Shown: positions 1 to 12,931, counted from the first letter of the stretch. The stretch is 64,000 nucleotides of DNA from Nematostella vectensis (GCF_932526225.1 NC_064047.1:9165994-9229993); one strand, 5' to 3'. Made by a program: numbers and translations. The notes: generated from the letters alone by a model not told the origin.

Positions 1-286
1 CCCATATTATCTGTGAAAAGTAAAAATTCATTGTGCATTTCATACTGTTATCTTAAAGACTGTTACATTTTTTCCTAAAACACACAGTACTGTACATTAT
101 GGACAAAAATACAAGGACAGATATCTCTTTTTTGGGAAAGTTCATTTATTATCCCGAGGGGGTTGGCGTGAGGATTTTGATTAAAGTAAGGGGAAAAATT
201 AGCTGCCCCCCTTCAGGTGAAACAAAATTTTCCATGCCCCCCTTTATGCTTCCCCCATATTTTTGGTGCCCCCACCCCCCCCACAC

Positions 287-317
<31 letters not shown>

Positions 318-753
318 ACACCTCGGAAAAACCCAAACAAAGAAGGAGCAAAGGAGGGAACGACAATGCCAAAGGAACACAAGCAAGAGATCAGCTGCAA
401 GCTGGTGAGAAAGTGGAGGGGAAGGAATTGGCTGAAAATATTAATTCAGAAAAAGTGAAGGCACTCAATTTCTCAAATGTGTGACTAAATCCAGGTTGTC
501 AACCTGATAAAGATTGATGATATACATGACACAGAAGAAGCAAAAAACTTCTTGTTCTTCTCCATGCGAGAAAAGCGCAGCACAAGAAAGAAAAGAAAGA
601 GAGGAAGACTGCAAATTAGATATGAGTGAGGATATTGATTTTTAATAGAAATTGAGTCGCTGTTAACCCTTAATTATGCTTCAAGAATTGCAACTATTTC
701 TTCTGCTTTCCCTTTGTCCATTACCGCAATTCCTTGGGGTTTATTTCGGGGAC

Positions 754-852
754 TCCTCTGTATCGTTTCGGGTCCCAGGATCAGTTGGGGTACTTTTGGG
801 GATCATTTCGGGTCCTGGGATCGTTTCGGGTCATGGGATCATTTCGGGTCCT
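754..852. repeat. 18-bp minisatellite
   Basis: Three near-identical 18-bp units (GGGATCATTTCGGGTCCT type) occupy 799-852. Diverged units with the same TTTCGGG core extend back to about 754. An open frame across it is only the repeat being read. Confidence 0.8.
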
Positions 853-1134
853 GTACAGATAGGCAGCAGGGGTGGGTCAACAAGTTACAATAAGGAGGTC
901 CAAAGCTAAGATTTCTTTTAAATATTTTTCTTTCATATTTTCAAATAAAAGCTCAGAGAAAGAGGTAGGGGATGGCCTACTCTACCCTAGATCTACTCAT
1001 GCTCAGCTATAAACATGGTAAAAAGGTAAAAAAAGGGACCAAAACTTGGTAACAAAAAAATACCAAGGATAAAGACTTCACACATTAAAATATATTCAAT
1101 TTTGAACACCATACACCCCAAAAAACTTGACATT

Positions 1135-1197
1135 TCAGGCCCATAGCCAGGGTTTTTCTGATAAAAATCTAACCACCCCTGAAGGAACAAAAAGGGA
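1135..1197. repeat. Dispersed repeat fragment (copy also near 19.9-20.05 kb)
   Basis: The segment contains GATAAAAATCTAACCACCCC followed by TGAAGGAACAAAAAGGGAT. Nearly the same text occurs at 20008-20047, preceded there by the same 'AAGGCCCGTACCCAGG'-like start. Both are pieces of one interspersed repeat whose GGCCC...CCAGG edge also appears near 15090. Confidence 0.7.
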
Positions 1198-2491
1198 TTT
1201 ATTTTTGCTATTTTCCCACACGTTTGAATTTTAGATTTTTGACATACTAGAGTGATCTAGAATGCCTTTTTTTATCTAATTCTCTTTTGCTTTATAGTTC
1301 TGCCTACAAAAAGCATGCATGTTGCTAACTGGGAGTGGACTTTCCGCCATTGTGAGGGGTACAAACGCACCCCTGCACAACCCCCTCTGGGTACAGGCCT
1401 GCAATTTGACACTTTCCAGAAAACTGTAATATTTGACAACAATGCAAATGTACTAAAGAATAGAAGTGTTTCTTATACAATTATTTAGACGAGCCTATCA
1501 TTTCTTGAATTTCCAAAATAATACCCCCTTCATAACCTTACTGGCCCTCCCCCATCATGCTATCATGTAGAAAATTTCCTACAGAGAGGGGGTGGGGTGG
1601 TCTTCATTGTACCTATCAATGGCAAATCTGCTGTGTAATATCAAACACTTCAAAATTGGTTCAATTAATGGATCCTCTTTTTCCGGTTTTCACATATATA
1701 CACTTATTTAGGTCAGAAAGTATTAAATTTGCATATTACCCTCAGATGTTCAATATTAAAAGGAGTATGTGTTATATTAAACTTATTCCTTTCTATACAT
1801 TCCTATACATTTTTAGAATATTCAGGATGGATCTAGTATATAAGACACTTCCATTCTGGTAATATAATTTATGCAGTTACCACTGCCATTAGTGTCATGA
1901 TTAAAAACAAACGGTAAGTGTCATTCATAAAACTTACCACAACTATATATCTGCCCAGCTCGTTCCACGGGACACTTGGCATGATTCTCGGCGTCTACCA
2001 AACCACACCAGAGCCTCCTCTAGCTTCAGTCTTCTGGAAGATTCCGCTTTCCTTGAGAAATAAGAAAAAAGCAGTAATAATTTGTCGCACGAGCTATCTT
2101 CTGTTTGCCAGACAATTCCTTCTTTGAGGGGTAGGGTAGTGTGAGCAATTTTAATATTAAAATATTCACGACATTTTATGAACGTGTAAGTGGGCTACTG
2201 AATTACCACATAAAGTCTAGTTAGATATCATATATTATCTTTACCAATATACTAAATAAATAAACAAGTGAAAAATCGAAGATATTATTTATTTTTACCA
2301 GTGGGATCCCGTCCCCTCGCCCCCTAGGGGCTGGATTTTTTTTACAAGCGCCTAGTCTACACTCTTAGTTTAGGAACGCCTGCCGTAAATTGAACCATCT
2401 TCTTGCAACAACACGAGGGAGCAAAGATGTAAAACTTGGGGAACTCAGCGAGATCTTTCTACAGAACTAATCTGAAGATGAAGAACTGAAG

Positions 2492-5400
2492 ATGTGTAGC
2501 ATGAAATTGTGTCTTTTTTTAATGAAGGGTGGTATTTTGCGCGAAATACCATCCAATCATGTTCAAAGAAGCCTGCAACTCGTCGGACGAGGAAAAAATT
2601 GGAGCCATATTTGCCGTCAAATGTCATCGCAGAGTGGAAGACCTAAAGCACATTATAATACAAACGATGATGGGATAGAAGGAATAAAACGAGGGGCAAA
2701 GAAGCGTGATGCTGATGAGGAGTTCATGAAATTATGGCAAAGTACAGAAACGTTTTTGAAGGACAAAATTCGCGCAAATATCAAGGGAAGCAAAATACCA
2801 CCGAGGAGACCTAACGATTTTCGGACAAAAGTTTTGCCCATTCAAAGCGAAGTCAGCAGAGAAATACAAAAATCCCTTTTAGATGATGATGATGACGTTA
2901 CATTCCGAGTCCCTAAAGCTGATGAAATAATCTGTAACCCGATTGTAGAAAATATAGAGGGTGACCAAATTGAATCCTTCCAGGATTCTGAAATCAGTTG
3001 TGAATTTAGTAATTTTGGTGTTCACCCAAAATTGGTAGAGAAACTCAAGAAGATGGGAATAACAAAACCTGTGCCTATCCAAGAGAAAGCATTACCATCA
3101 GTTTTCAGTCATAAATCTTTATTGATTAAATCAGAGACAGGAACAGGGAAGAGTCTTGTATTCCTATTACCGTCCGTGCAAGATCCCGGGAGGGGATATG
3201 GCACTATAATTGTCGTCCCAACAAGGGAGTTGGCCAGCCAGATGTTATATGAGGTGTCACGACTGCTTGGTGATAAATCCATTGTGGCATCATTTGTAAG
3301 TGTTTCATCAGAGAAATCACCAGAAGATATTAGTAGTAAGAGTTATTTCTGATACAGTTTTGGTCGACGTTGTGATTCATAAATGCCAAAATGTCATCAT
3401 ATAATGAATAATGATTGATGCCTTTTTAAATTTTAAAATTATGATTTCTAGGTAATGATTGTTCCTTGTCGAACATTTGTAAGTTGATCATGGAGCCTGG
3501 TTACCTTTCTCTGAAATTTGAAAATGGTGAAGCAATCCCCCCCAGCTTACCACCCCTGATAAGGTGAAGGGGACCCCCCTCTTACCACCCCTGATAAGGT
3601 GAAGGGATCCCCCCGCTTACCACCCCTAATAAGGAAAAGGGTTACCCCTTTACTGCCCTTGATCAATGTTTAAAAAGATGGGGCTACCCCAAAATACAAA
3701 CCAGGAATAATAGCATTGCAATAATTCGATACAGGATGTAGAGGGCTACATATCATACAAAAAAGGTGTAAAACTCTATGATTCTTCATATACTGTATAA
3801 GCTTTTTGGCTTAAAACCTCACGTTTTTCTTATAGTGATATGAATCTAAACAAAGATAAATAATTTTGAACTTTCAGTTGGGAAATGATAAATAGAATAG
3901 TGTTCTATATTTTTCAGCACACAAAGCACACTTATTTTTTGTCAAAAAATGCTTTAGGATATAGGATTTGTCCTATACATACACAGAAAAAAATCTTTAA
4001 GATAAAAGATAAACCTGAAATTCTAGATACATGTGGATGTCTTATACAAAGTACCAGGAACCATATCTGAAATACTGTATGTATGCCACAAAGAAAATAA
4101 TACAAGACAAAGTTTAGACAGAAGGTTTCAAAAAACACTATATTGATGTATTGTAGGTAAGTGGAGTTGACCTTTCAAGGCAAGAGAAGCTCCTGAAAGA
4201 TTCACTTCACCCTCCAAGGATTGTTATTGGCACTCCTAAGCGACTCTGGGAAATTGTTCAAGAACATGAACACCTTCTTCAGAGGACCAAGCGCATTGTG
4301 ATTGATGAAGTTGACAAGACTTTACTCCCTGTTCATCAGAGATCTTCACAGAAGAAGATTGCAACAAGACTTATGCATCCACGGCCAGGAAGATTGCTTG
4401 TTGACAAACTAAAAGCTGTATCTAAGGTCAGTATTTTATTCATTATCACATTGTAATCAACTTATTTTAAAAACATTTTTGTTAGCATACACCTTAAAAA
4501 ATCCAAATTGTGCTAACCTCCACCAGTTAAACTGGTGTGGAAGGCACAACAGAGCTCCAAACCAAGTGCCCCTGTGTATGTAATGTAAGTAAGCACCATG
4601 ACTTAGGGTGCACACTGCCAGAGGGTTTATTGCACCCCCAAGTGTATTGAGCTTAAATAGCATCTGTACACTACAGATTTTTATGATTCTCAGGTGAAAA
4701 ACATCCAGCTAATTGGTGCAACGGCTACAGCTAATGATGTCTTGAAGGAGGACCTAGTAGAGATGGGGTGGGGTGACCATGTGCTTGTCGCAGAGACTCC
4801 AAGCTACGAGGGAAAGCAGAGAAGAGTACCACCTTGTATAACTCATCGATATGCACTCTTTGATGGGAAGACTGTTCCTTCAAAAGCTCAAGTTTTGGCA
4901 AAGTAATAGCTTTGTGGCAGTCCATCAGGCTCATTCTGTTATTGGTGATTTGACATCATCTGTCATCTGTACAAAACCAATTCTTATCCATAAGGGAGCA
5001 CTCTCAACAGGTGCACAGCCAGGATTTGCTGGGTGGGGGTCTGCAAAAGTTCTAATGGTGAACCATCAATATGCTTTTTTAGTAGTCAAGGAGGGACAGC
5101 CCACTAGCGTCAGGATGTATGTAGGTCAAAATAACATTTTGTGTTTGAAGGAAAACATCTCTTGGTTCGATGTTAAACTTTTTCCAGATAAGCAATTGCT
5201 ACACAGTATAATTGTGTTTTATTCTGTGTAGCTTGACTTCCACTGTATGTTATGGGTGGTTTATACATATGTTCTGTTGTGTATTGCAGGATCTATGAGT
5301 CATCAAATCAGAAGTCTGCTCTGGTCTTCATCCACCGTAATCACTCAGTTGATGACTTTGTATGGGAACTCCGCTACCTTGGACTCAATGCAGCCGCACT

Positions 5401-5716
5401 GTACAAACAAGTGGCCATTCCAGACCCCACAAAATACCACAAGTTCCTCAGAGACTTTCGCACAGGACAAATCCAGCTTCTTGTTGGGACTGAGGAAACT
5501 GTTCGAGGCCTTGACTTCAAAGAACTGGATCATGTCTATTTAATGGAAGTTCCAAAGAATGTTGAGGAATACCTCCATCTTTGTGGCCGTGTTGGTCGGC
5601 AGGGAAGACCAGGAACTGCCACAACTGTCGTAGATATGAATGTTGTGGGAGAAGAGAGGAGGTTGAGATTACAGTTTCGGAGACTTGGTGTAACTTCTGA
5701 AAGGATTTCTAATTAA
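2492..5716 (+). CDS. DEAD-box family RNA helicase, possibly mitochondrial (DDX28-like)
   Basis: Four exons join in phase: 2492-3295, 4157-4426, 4694-4902 and 5290-5716, giving 569 aa. Introns start GT and end AG. Helicase motifs occur in order. A Q-motif region lies around residues 172-198 (FSNFGVHPK... PIQEKAL). Motif I is SETGTGKS (214-221), Ia is PTRELASQ (243-250) and the TPGR site is TPKR (294-297). Motif II is DEVD (318-321) instead of DEAD, and motif III is GAT (366-368) instead of SAT. Exon 4 supplies motif V RGLDFKELD and motif VI HLCGRVGRQGRPG. The protein should unwind or remodel RNA using ATP. The N-terminus is basic, with few acidic residues in the first 50, which would suit a mitochondrial import signal. 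That point and the DDX28 comparison (GAT in motif III, TP-x-x-LW) are inference. The start is the first ATG in the open frame; the next in-frame ATGs are at residues 4 and 11. Confidence 0.85.
3535..3655. repeat. Minisatellite in helicase intron 1
   Basis: Three units of about 36 bp share GCTTACCACCCCTGATAAGG followed by GTGAAGGG and a C-run. The third unit is diverged (CTAATAAGGAAAAGGG). It lies well inside intron 1, away from both splice sites. Confidence 0.8.
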
Positions 5717-5985
5717 GGTGATTAGAGGGTGTTTTTCCTAGCTTATAGTGTGAGGTAGGAGAAGAACTTGAGGTGTGGAGTGCTTTGAGCCTGGGTGACA
5801 CATGCAGCATAGTACAAGAAACCACCAGTACTGTAATTGATTGAATAAGGATCCCCCTTACATAAGCGGCCCCTCTGAGTAGGCGTCTCATCGTAAAGGA
5901 TTATTTAGACCACACTATTCAGTCATATGCGTTGGAGCCCTGAATAACATACTCTGACTTTCTTAGTTGTGCATTGTAGTGGCAT

Positions 5986-6082
5986 TGTAGGCTGATTTAC
6001 ATTCTGCGACTTGAGTTTTACTGTAACAGTGTGGCAGTAAAGAGGCATACTACTAAATCATGCTGTCTAAATCAGCCTTAAA
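5986..6082. repeat. MITE, family with TAAATCAGCCTTAA ends (short copy)
   Basis: The right edge reads ATCATGCTGTCTAAATCAG then CCTTAA. The left edge is the approximate inverted match GTAGGCTGATTTAC. The same right edge occurs at about 29300-29337 and 60133-60159, so this is the shortest of three family members in the window. Confidence 0.65.
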
Positions 6083-6248
6083 TTAAGCACTTCCCCATGA
6101 TGCATTCAATAGACTTTGCTGATGATGGGGACTTTACTTAGGGAAGTAATGATAATTATTACATGATTGACACAGTTTCCGTTGTTTTCTGTAGGGCTTT
6201 ATTTCATGTAAAACCTCATTAATAGGCAAGTAGCTAAGAGCCCAGCAA

Positions 6249-6421
6249 GGGTTTTGATATTCAGCAGGGGAGAGCGGGGCTGATGAATTTAATTACTCAT
6301 TATAAATGCAAGGGATGTATATAGATACATCCCGGGGAAGCTTGTATGTATCCCTTGCATTTATAATGAGCAATTAAATAAATTCACTACCTGCACTCTT
6401 CCATGCTGAATATCAAAACCC
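6249..6421. repeat. Foldback (inverted-repeat) element
   Basis: The left arm starts GGGTTTTGATATTCAGCA and the right arm ends TGCTGAATATCAAAACCC, an exact inverted match. The arms continue inward with ATTTAATTACTCATTATAAA against TTTATAATGAGCAATTAAAT, then GCAAGGGATGTAT against ATACATCCCTTGC. The 173-bp unit is almost all palindrome. No clear target duplication is visible. Confidence 0.8.
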
Positions 6422-8294
6422 AACCATATGGCACTTAACCTTACACTTTTCTAAAATCTATTGGACCATAAACATGACAAACTTCAAATATTACTTTTTT
6501 TACATCTGCAGTCTTTTTAGGGGTTTATTGCCACTTTTGCCCTCGCTCTTTATGACTTTACCAACCTTACAATCATCCTCTCTCATTACTTTATCAACCC
6601 TACAATCAAACACCTTTGATACTATCGAAACTTACGAAACTATACGATCTTGCCACAGCTCTGGCTCTAATTCCTCTCTTCAGCCCACACTTGCCAAGTA
6701 TGAACAGCCTACACTGTTTTCGTGTTCTACTGAATCCTGTCGTCCTTTCTCTTCTCAACTTCTTCACTCAGAATCGTCCTCGTAATATCATGGCTTGTTG
6801 TTCCAAGGATTACCCTGCTAGCAGAGCTTTCTCCTGTATCTCTCGCTTAGCAGTTTACTTGCCGATTCGCGTCTCTGGGTTTTTGCGTTGTCGTTTGTTT
6901 GGGTGCCGAGGGGATGAAATGTCAATAAACTACGCGACAGACGAAACCGCGAAGAAACTAATCAGCTTGCAAAACTCTTACCTTAACAGTTATACGTGAC
7001 AAAATTTAAGAGCAACGGGGCGCAAAGCCAGGGTGGCTAGATTTATTGTTTTTCTGTGGGTTTCCCTTATATTTCTTGTCAATTATCTGGGAATAGGTGG
7101 GGGGGGGGGGGGCTGCGGCCCACATGGCTGACCTCTTGATCCACCCATGGTACATGCCATAATTTCTTGAAAATACTTTCGTTATTTGCCACTGGAAAAC
7201 TTAAAAGGGAAATTATATAATCCTGTTTGTTTTTAGGCTCACTTAAATGGTTTTGAGCAAATCCCTTTTCTTAAAACCCTAAGTGTGTTTCAAGTTTTTT
7301 TGCAGATCTTTACTTTTGATTCCCTCAACCCTATGGCCAATGACTGTGAATGGCGAAATGCTTAAAAACGCTTATTGATAAAAATGCTCTGTATGGGTTG
7401 TTTCTACAAAATACTGACAACTAAAATCCAACGTTCTTTTCTAGTAAAAGTTTATTTGTTATCAAAAAGTCTAGAATCTAGCTCTTATACAAGTAAATCA
7501 CTTAATCTCGATATTCAGAGATCAATGATGTGGATAAATGTTAGATTTACAAGGGTGCAAAAAAGTCACATTCTCAAAGATTTCCTTGTTTCCTTCACCT
7601 TGATTCATTCTGTTTCTATCCAGCCCTAATTAATATCATTTTCATTTTTTTTATAATGGAATCCATAATTAACTAATCCAATATTTAAAAAGTCTTAGTG
7701 AGATCCATTACTATTGTACAGTCAAAGCTTTTTGCATTAAACTTTTTCCCTTCAATACATATGAAAACATCTCTGCCCTACAATGCACTAGTACTATATG
7801 AAAATTTTCTCCTTTTTAAATGACATACAAGCTTACCATTTCTCATATAATGACATGTGTGTTGGTAATACCTCCCCTTTTCTCAGTGCATTTGAGAAAA
7901 AAAAGGAATATAAGAAAATAAAAGGAATCAGAAAATCAATGTGATGTAAGGAGCATTTTACATAGCCTCTAAATATCATTTGTCATATAGGCTGCATAGC
8001 AATGATGGGTCCAGGACTAAAGCATAACTAAAGCATAATAAGCTCAACCAGGCCCTTATGTTTGACGCAACCAAGGCACCCCCTTAGCTGCAATAGTGTG
8101 TCATTTCTTATTAAAGATTCATCAAATATTATCCCTTTTCAATGATACCTATGGCTGAGTACTCCTCTCAGCAAATCCTGGGTAATTGCTTGCAGCCCAT
8201 ATGAAAGGGTTGACAATAAACTAAAAGAAAAATTCTAGCAATTCTGATTGATCTAAATACACATGCATTGCACATTGTCCAAGTCATTGGCCTA

Positions 8295-11200
8295 TCATGT
8301 GCTGCGTACTTTGCCTGGAACATAGTTCTTATCAATCATGGGTTCTTGTAGGAACATGTGCAAACACTTCTCATTTTGAGCTAGCGGATGCCCTGCAACC
8401 CTTTGAATGACAAAAAGAAAATAAAGTCAAACCATGGGAATGGATCTGAGATTACTCAAATAGGGGACACTGGGAGGTAGGAGGGGGGGGGGGGGGGAGA
8501 GGGAGAGGAACACCTTTTGAATGACAAAAAGAAAATAAGTTAAAACCATGGGAGGGGATCTATGATTACTCAAATGGGGGACACTGGGAGGGAGGGGAAG
8601 GGAGGGAGAGGAACACCAATTAAACATAATCGGGAGAAAAGTATGGATTTTAGCTTCAACTCATTTCTACTAAAATCTAGCCATGACTGGCATGATTGGC
8701 AGGCTTTTGCATGTGGACCATATGTAACAGTCTTATCCCAGTTGAAGGTCCCTTTTAGATTCCCCTTTTTTTATGTTCAAATTTTTCACAATAATTACAC
8801 TGGTTCCGTACAGCTAGCTGTCTCTTATTTTGCTCAGCTAGGGGAGGTCTCATGTATAACTTGTAACTTCCTGGAGCTTCATAATTTAATGGGGTCAGAG
8901 ATTAACTTAGCAGAAAACATTACAGCGCAACCATTAAAACTGTGCACACCTAAAATATGTGTGGAAGGTTTATTGTCTTCTGACGAATCAGAAGCAAGAA
9001 TTCAGACACTGAGACTTGTTGAGACATGTTTCTAGTTGACTTTGAATATCTCGCAAGTGATTGGTTGGAACAAACATTCCATACATATTTGCGGTGTTGA
9101 CGGTTTTTTTTGTCTGGCTATAATGGGACCCTGTCAGTTAAAAGTTAATTTTGTGGCCTGGAAATCCCAACTGTTCCAAGTGTGTCAAAATACCAACAAA
9201 CCTGTTAATGAATGCTTCTAAACCTTGCCTTCTGTCTTCTATAAATTCATCTTCAAATATTCCTAAAATTTTACAAATATACAATGATTAAAACTTACAC
9301 ATTTCCAGATGCTACACCACTTTCTTGCCTCAGTCAATCAAAGCAATTAATCACACAACACTGGGTCACACAACAATAGGTCAAGATTTTTTATTGGAAT
9401 TGTCTAATTTGAATTCATCAAAGTGTTGGCCAATGAAAACTCGAGGCTTTTGATTGACTAAGAAAAGTAACTCACCATCATCTCCTCTAAAAGGTAACAT
9501 TCGCTTTAGAGCTTTTCCAGGCAAAGCTGGTACAACAATCTGAAAAAAAAAAAGTTTTCACAGTTAGGGATTTTGTTAAGTTAAAAAAATTCCCAAAATC
9601 TAAAAAAACTTTGGAAGGGAGTCAAGGTTGGGAGAGGGACCTCTAGTTTTTCCTTGGATTATTGGGATTTTTATAGCTTTACAAGATCCCTTTGTAATGT
9701 TCCTCTAGCTAACAGTTTTCATTTCAGCCGAAAACGCAGTTACTGTTAGTACTTCTTACAAGTTTACACTTGCTCACTCACAGAGTCGTCTGCTAACAAT
9801 GAATTCCCATAAAGAAAACAAACAAAAATGGGACAAGGGGTAGATCCAGGAAGGGGCACCATGAAGAAGGGGGGGGGGGGGGGTCTGATAATTGAAACAC
9901 CATAATGTAGTCTACAAAATGCTATTTTTAATTAACTCAAAAGCGACCTTTCAAAATCAAGATGTCTTATACACTGGCCAATTTTTCTTCTTCTAAATTT
10001 CCATTTTTTTTAAAATATAAATCCTGAAATTTCAAATCCATCTTATACACAGTAGTATTTTATATACTGCACGACATGGTATTTTATACAGGTTTCTAAG
10101 TAGACCAAGTAACTGTTTACTGTACCTTACTATCTCTTTCAAGTTCACTCCTTAGCCATTCAAAGTCACTATATCTCCTGCGCACACTTGATTCTTTTTG
10201 CTTAAACACTGGTAGGTTTGTCTGCAAAACATTAAGTTCATAATTCAATGACAATTAAATTTAAGCCTGGGATTACTGTATTTAGATTCATACCAATGTA
10301 ACCACTATAATTAACATTACCACTGCTTTATCTGTCCAGTGACACAATCGAATAAACAACTTGCACTAAAAAGTCAAATGATAATTTGCAAGAAAAACTC
10401 ACACCAAAATAGACACAAAAATGGCCGTGGCTGTCATGTCAGAGAGTAATGAACAAATATCAGAGAGTAATGAATAAAAAGGCCCTTTCTGACATAAAAA
10501 AATTCTGGCTGATGCGTAAGGGCTAAATAAGGGGCATCCACACTAACACAGATTCAAACTTTTGAAAATGCTGAAAGGTACAGGGGGTAATGTCATTTTT
10601 ATGATATGGGCATGCTCAAAGCAGCAGACGTGCCTGCAATATGGCGCCATCGTTTTCATTTTGATGCGGATTAGCGCAAAACACCTATTCAAAACTGGAC
10701 CATTGAGAAAGTCAGTTGTTTGAGCATCTACTGTACATACAAAGCCCTGGCATTAGTTTTACTGACCAGGTACAAAAAAAAAAAAATAAAGAAATTACAA
10801 TAATTAAGTAAAACCTTAAGTTGTCAAATTATTTTCATCCAAAAATAACGGAATTATTATTCAGATTTTTAAATTATCGGTGCATAGCTTCTCATTTATT
10901 AACAAAGGTTTAATTCACTTATCAAAGAAATTCATAAAGCAAATAAGATGGAATCGTGTTACAAATACCACGTGGGCCTAGTTCACCAAATATATAGACG
11001 GGCATGATTCTTAGAATTTTAAGGGTTTTATAATTAAAACAAATTAGTAAAATCGTAGAATACGAGCGGACAATTCAAGTATCTACAGGAGAGTTGAACA
11101 AACAGCAAAGTCACGAGATGTGATATCTAGCCAAACTAGAAATTGATGGAAAAACAGATACAATCGGCTGTAAACACAAATCGGGATAAGAGAATATGCG

Positions 11201-11683
11201 TTTACTATGAAAGCTATTGAGGCCTCTATCTATGATTTGATAATTCCATCGAATAACTGAACCAAAAACTAAAAAGACAATTAATTCTGTTGACTGCTGT
11301 ACTACAGGAAGTAACAATAACGCTCGCAAAACCAATCTTGCATAACAACTTTTATGTCTTCAATGCATACTAACGTCAAAATAACTCGATCGGAACATCT
11401 AACAGCTCTTAACCCTGCATATTAGAGCAATTAAAACCGCTAGATCACAGCTTTAATTTAGACTTTGGTCGCGAAACATGACCCTACTGGATTCAACTAT
11501 TACCCTCATACGGAGCTCGTAATCCGTGTAGCGTTTCTTTCCAACACCGTGCGTTTCTGGGTTTACTACGTCGATCTCAAGGAAGTTCGCAGGTGCAGCG
11601 TATGCATCGTCGAGGTTTTGTTTTTTGAACTCTAGCCGTTTCGTGTCGGGCCTAGTACCGCCTTCACCGAAGCTCGTAGCCAT
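8295..11683 (-). CDS. Sorting nexin-3 (SNX3/SNX12 type), PX-domain protein
   Basis: Five minus-strand exons join in phase: 11504-11683, 10126-10221, 9476-9539, 9202-9262 and 8295-8400. They encode 168 aa, close to the ~162 aa of vertebrate SNX3. Exon 1 carries [18 protein letters not shown]. Exon 2 carries the phosphoinositide-binding core [14 protein letters not shown] (from residue 74). Exon 3 has [15 protein letters not shown], exon 4 [15 protein letters not shown] and exon 5 [18 protein letters not shown]. These blocks and their order are those of SNX3. The family binds PI3P on early endosomes and helps retromer recycle membrane cargo, acting as a nearly bare PX domain without a BAR region. 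The start ATG was chosen because it is followed by the short N-terminal tail usual in the family; an upstream ATG at 11705-11707 is in frame but less likely. The five separate exons are individually small, so the gene is easy to miss. Confidence 0.95.
8401..8617. repeat. Tandem duplication at the SNX3 intron 4 acceptor
   Basis: Two copies of about 105-115 bp lie at 8401-8514 and 8515-8617. Both contain TTTGAATGACAAAAAGAAAA, then CCATGGGA, GGGGACACTGGGAGG and GAGGAACACC. They differ mainly in a G-run. The SNX3 exon 5 acceptor is at the edge of the first copy, so its acceptor region is present twice. Confidence 0.85.
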
Positions 11684-11690
11684 CTTGGAA
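11675..11690 (-). promoter_or_regulatory. YY1-like motif over the SNX3 start codon
   Basis: On the minus strand the start context reads TTCCAAGATGGCTACG. CAAGATGGC is the core of the YY1 motif, which in many animal genes overlaps the start of transcription or translation. Only the sequence match is seen here. Confidence 0.4.
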
Positions 11691-12900
11691 TGAAGCGCTG
11701 TGATCAATTGGGGACGAGCGAGACTGGGTCGAGCCGCCTTTCCGTTTTTCCGCCCGGCTGCATTTTTGTGGTTTTACTTTGCGGAAAAACCTTTCTAAAA
11801 AAGCTTTTTTGCGCCTTGAAGCTTTGGAGACACATTGGAGTGGAAGAGTGGGTCTTGAATTTACATAAAGTCTTTGCATGTTTTTTTAGTATCCTATACA
11901 AGGGCATTTAACCCCTGCTTGTTTATATCACGAGTCAAGTCTTCCCAGCTTCTCTAATGACTCTAAAAACCGAGTCAAGCTACATGCAAGGATCCGCTGC
12001 GTTGTTTTCTCTGACCTTCTTAGAGGCTGGCCCGAGCCGCCATTTTGCCTCCCGGGGCAACAAATTTGAGCAACGAATCAACATGTGTATTACATGATAG
12101 ATAAGCGGCGAGGCGATTTTGAGCCCATAGGTTGACGACGGCTATGGCAACGAGATCGAAAATGGTGCGTTCGCGCTTGACTATCGATTCCAATTTAATT
12201 GCAATAAAATAAGCAAAATATTATAGTCAGAGACAGATTAAAATAAACTAAGTGCATTATTTCTGCAGTAGCGATCTTAACTAGAGGATTTACAATGCAA
12301 ACGTGCGCGTCCTCAATTGACCTGACCGTGAAAGTTGGAGTTTTCAAGTCATGGTTTGTTGGAAAACAGCTTCGTTTGTAACAGATAGAACGCATTTTCA
12401 CGTGCTGCTATTAAATTCTGAATCAAATTCTATTGTTTTCTGCCGTAAATCTACGTTGGCCATCGTCGTTTCTGGTGTCGCCGCCTGGCTATAGATTTTT
12501 TTGCTTATTTTTCAGTCTTTCACTGTAAAACACTCAAAGGAGATAGGAGCTTTAAATCTCACCGTATCCGGAAAGAAATGGCGTGAGATAGATTTCCACA
12601 TTCAGTCACGTACAAAGGGGGGAGGGGGGGGGGGGGGGGGGGGTGATCAGGGTGATCAGCGCACACCCCCCAACCTTGGTCCCAGGGCCCTCTCCCCTTC
12701 CTGTCATTTGGGTCGGCGGGATAGGCCTTGGGATCGGCCGGGTGTCTGGGTGTAATAAATAAGCCTAAATTATCCAATGTTTATCTTCAAAACAAGATGG
12801 TGGCAGAGTCGGAAGTCACGCCCGTTTTCACTCGATTTGGGTTAGCTAAGAATTGCTGCGATTTTTCATCTTTGATTTTTCATCTTTTTTATTATTATTA

Positions 12901-12931
<31 letters not shown>

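Larger units (their letters stand above)
1..2491. other. Intergenic, repeat-rich, no gene recognised
   Basis: No open frame here has a recognisable domain or plausible splice partners. It holds a C-run plus CA repeat near 285-320, an 18-bp minisatellite near 754-852, and a piece of a dispersed repeat near 1135-1197. The last 100 bases before position 2492 should contain the helicase 5' leader, but I see no clear TATA box. Confidence 0.6.
5717..8294. other. Intergenic between helicase and SNX3; MITEs, no gene recognised
   Basis: The two genes converge here (+ then -), so both 3' ends face this stretch. It contains a short MITE (5986-6082), a foldback element (6249-6421) and a G-run near 7100. 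Open frames at 6474-6999 are rich in Ser, Leu and Phe, show no domain and have no convincing splice partners. Confidence 0.55.

Noticed and set aside
6474-6999. Overlapping plus-strand frames of 103 and 127 aa
   Set aside because: Composition is Ser/Leu-rich without a domain, and no splice signals or conserved motifs support a gene.
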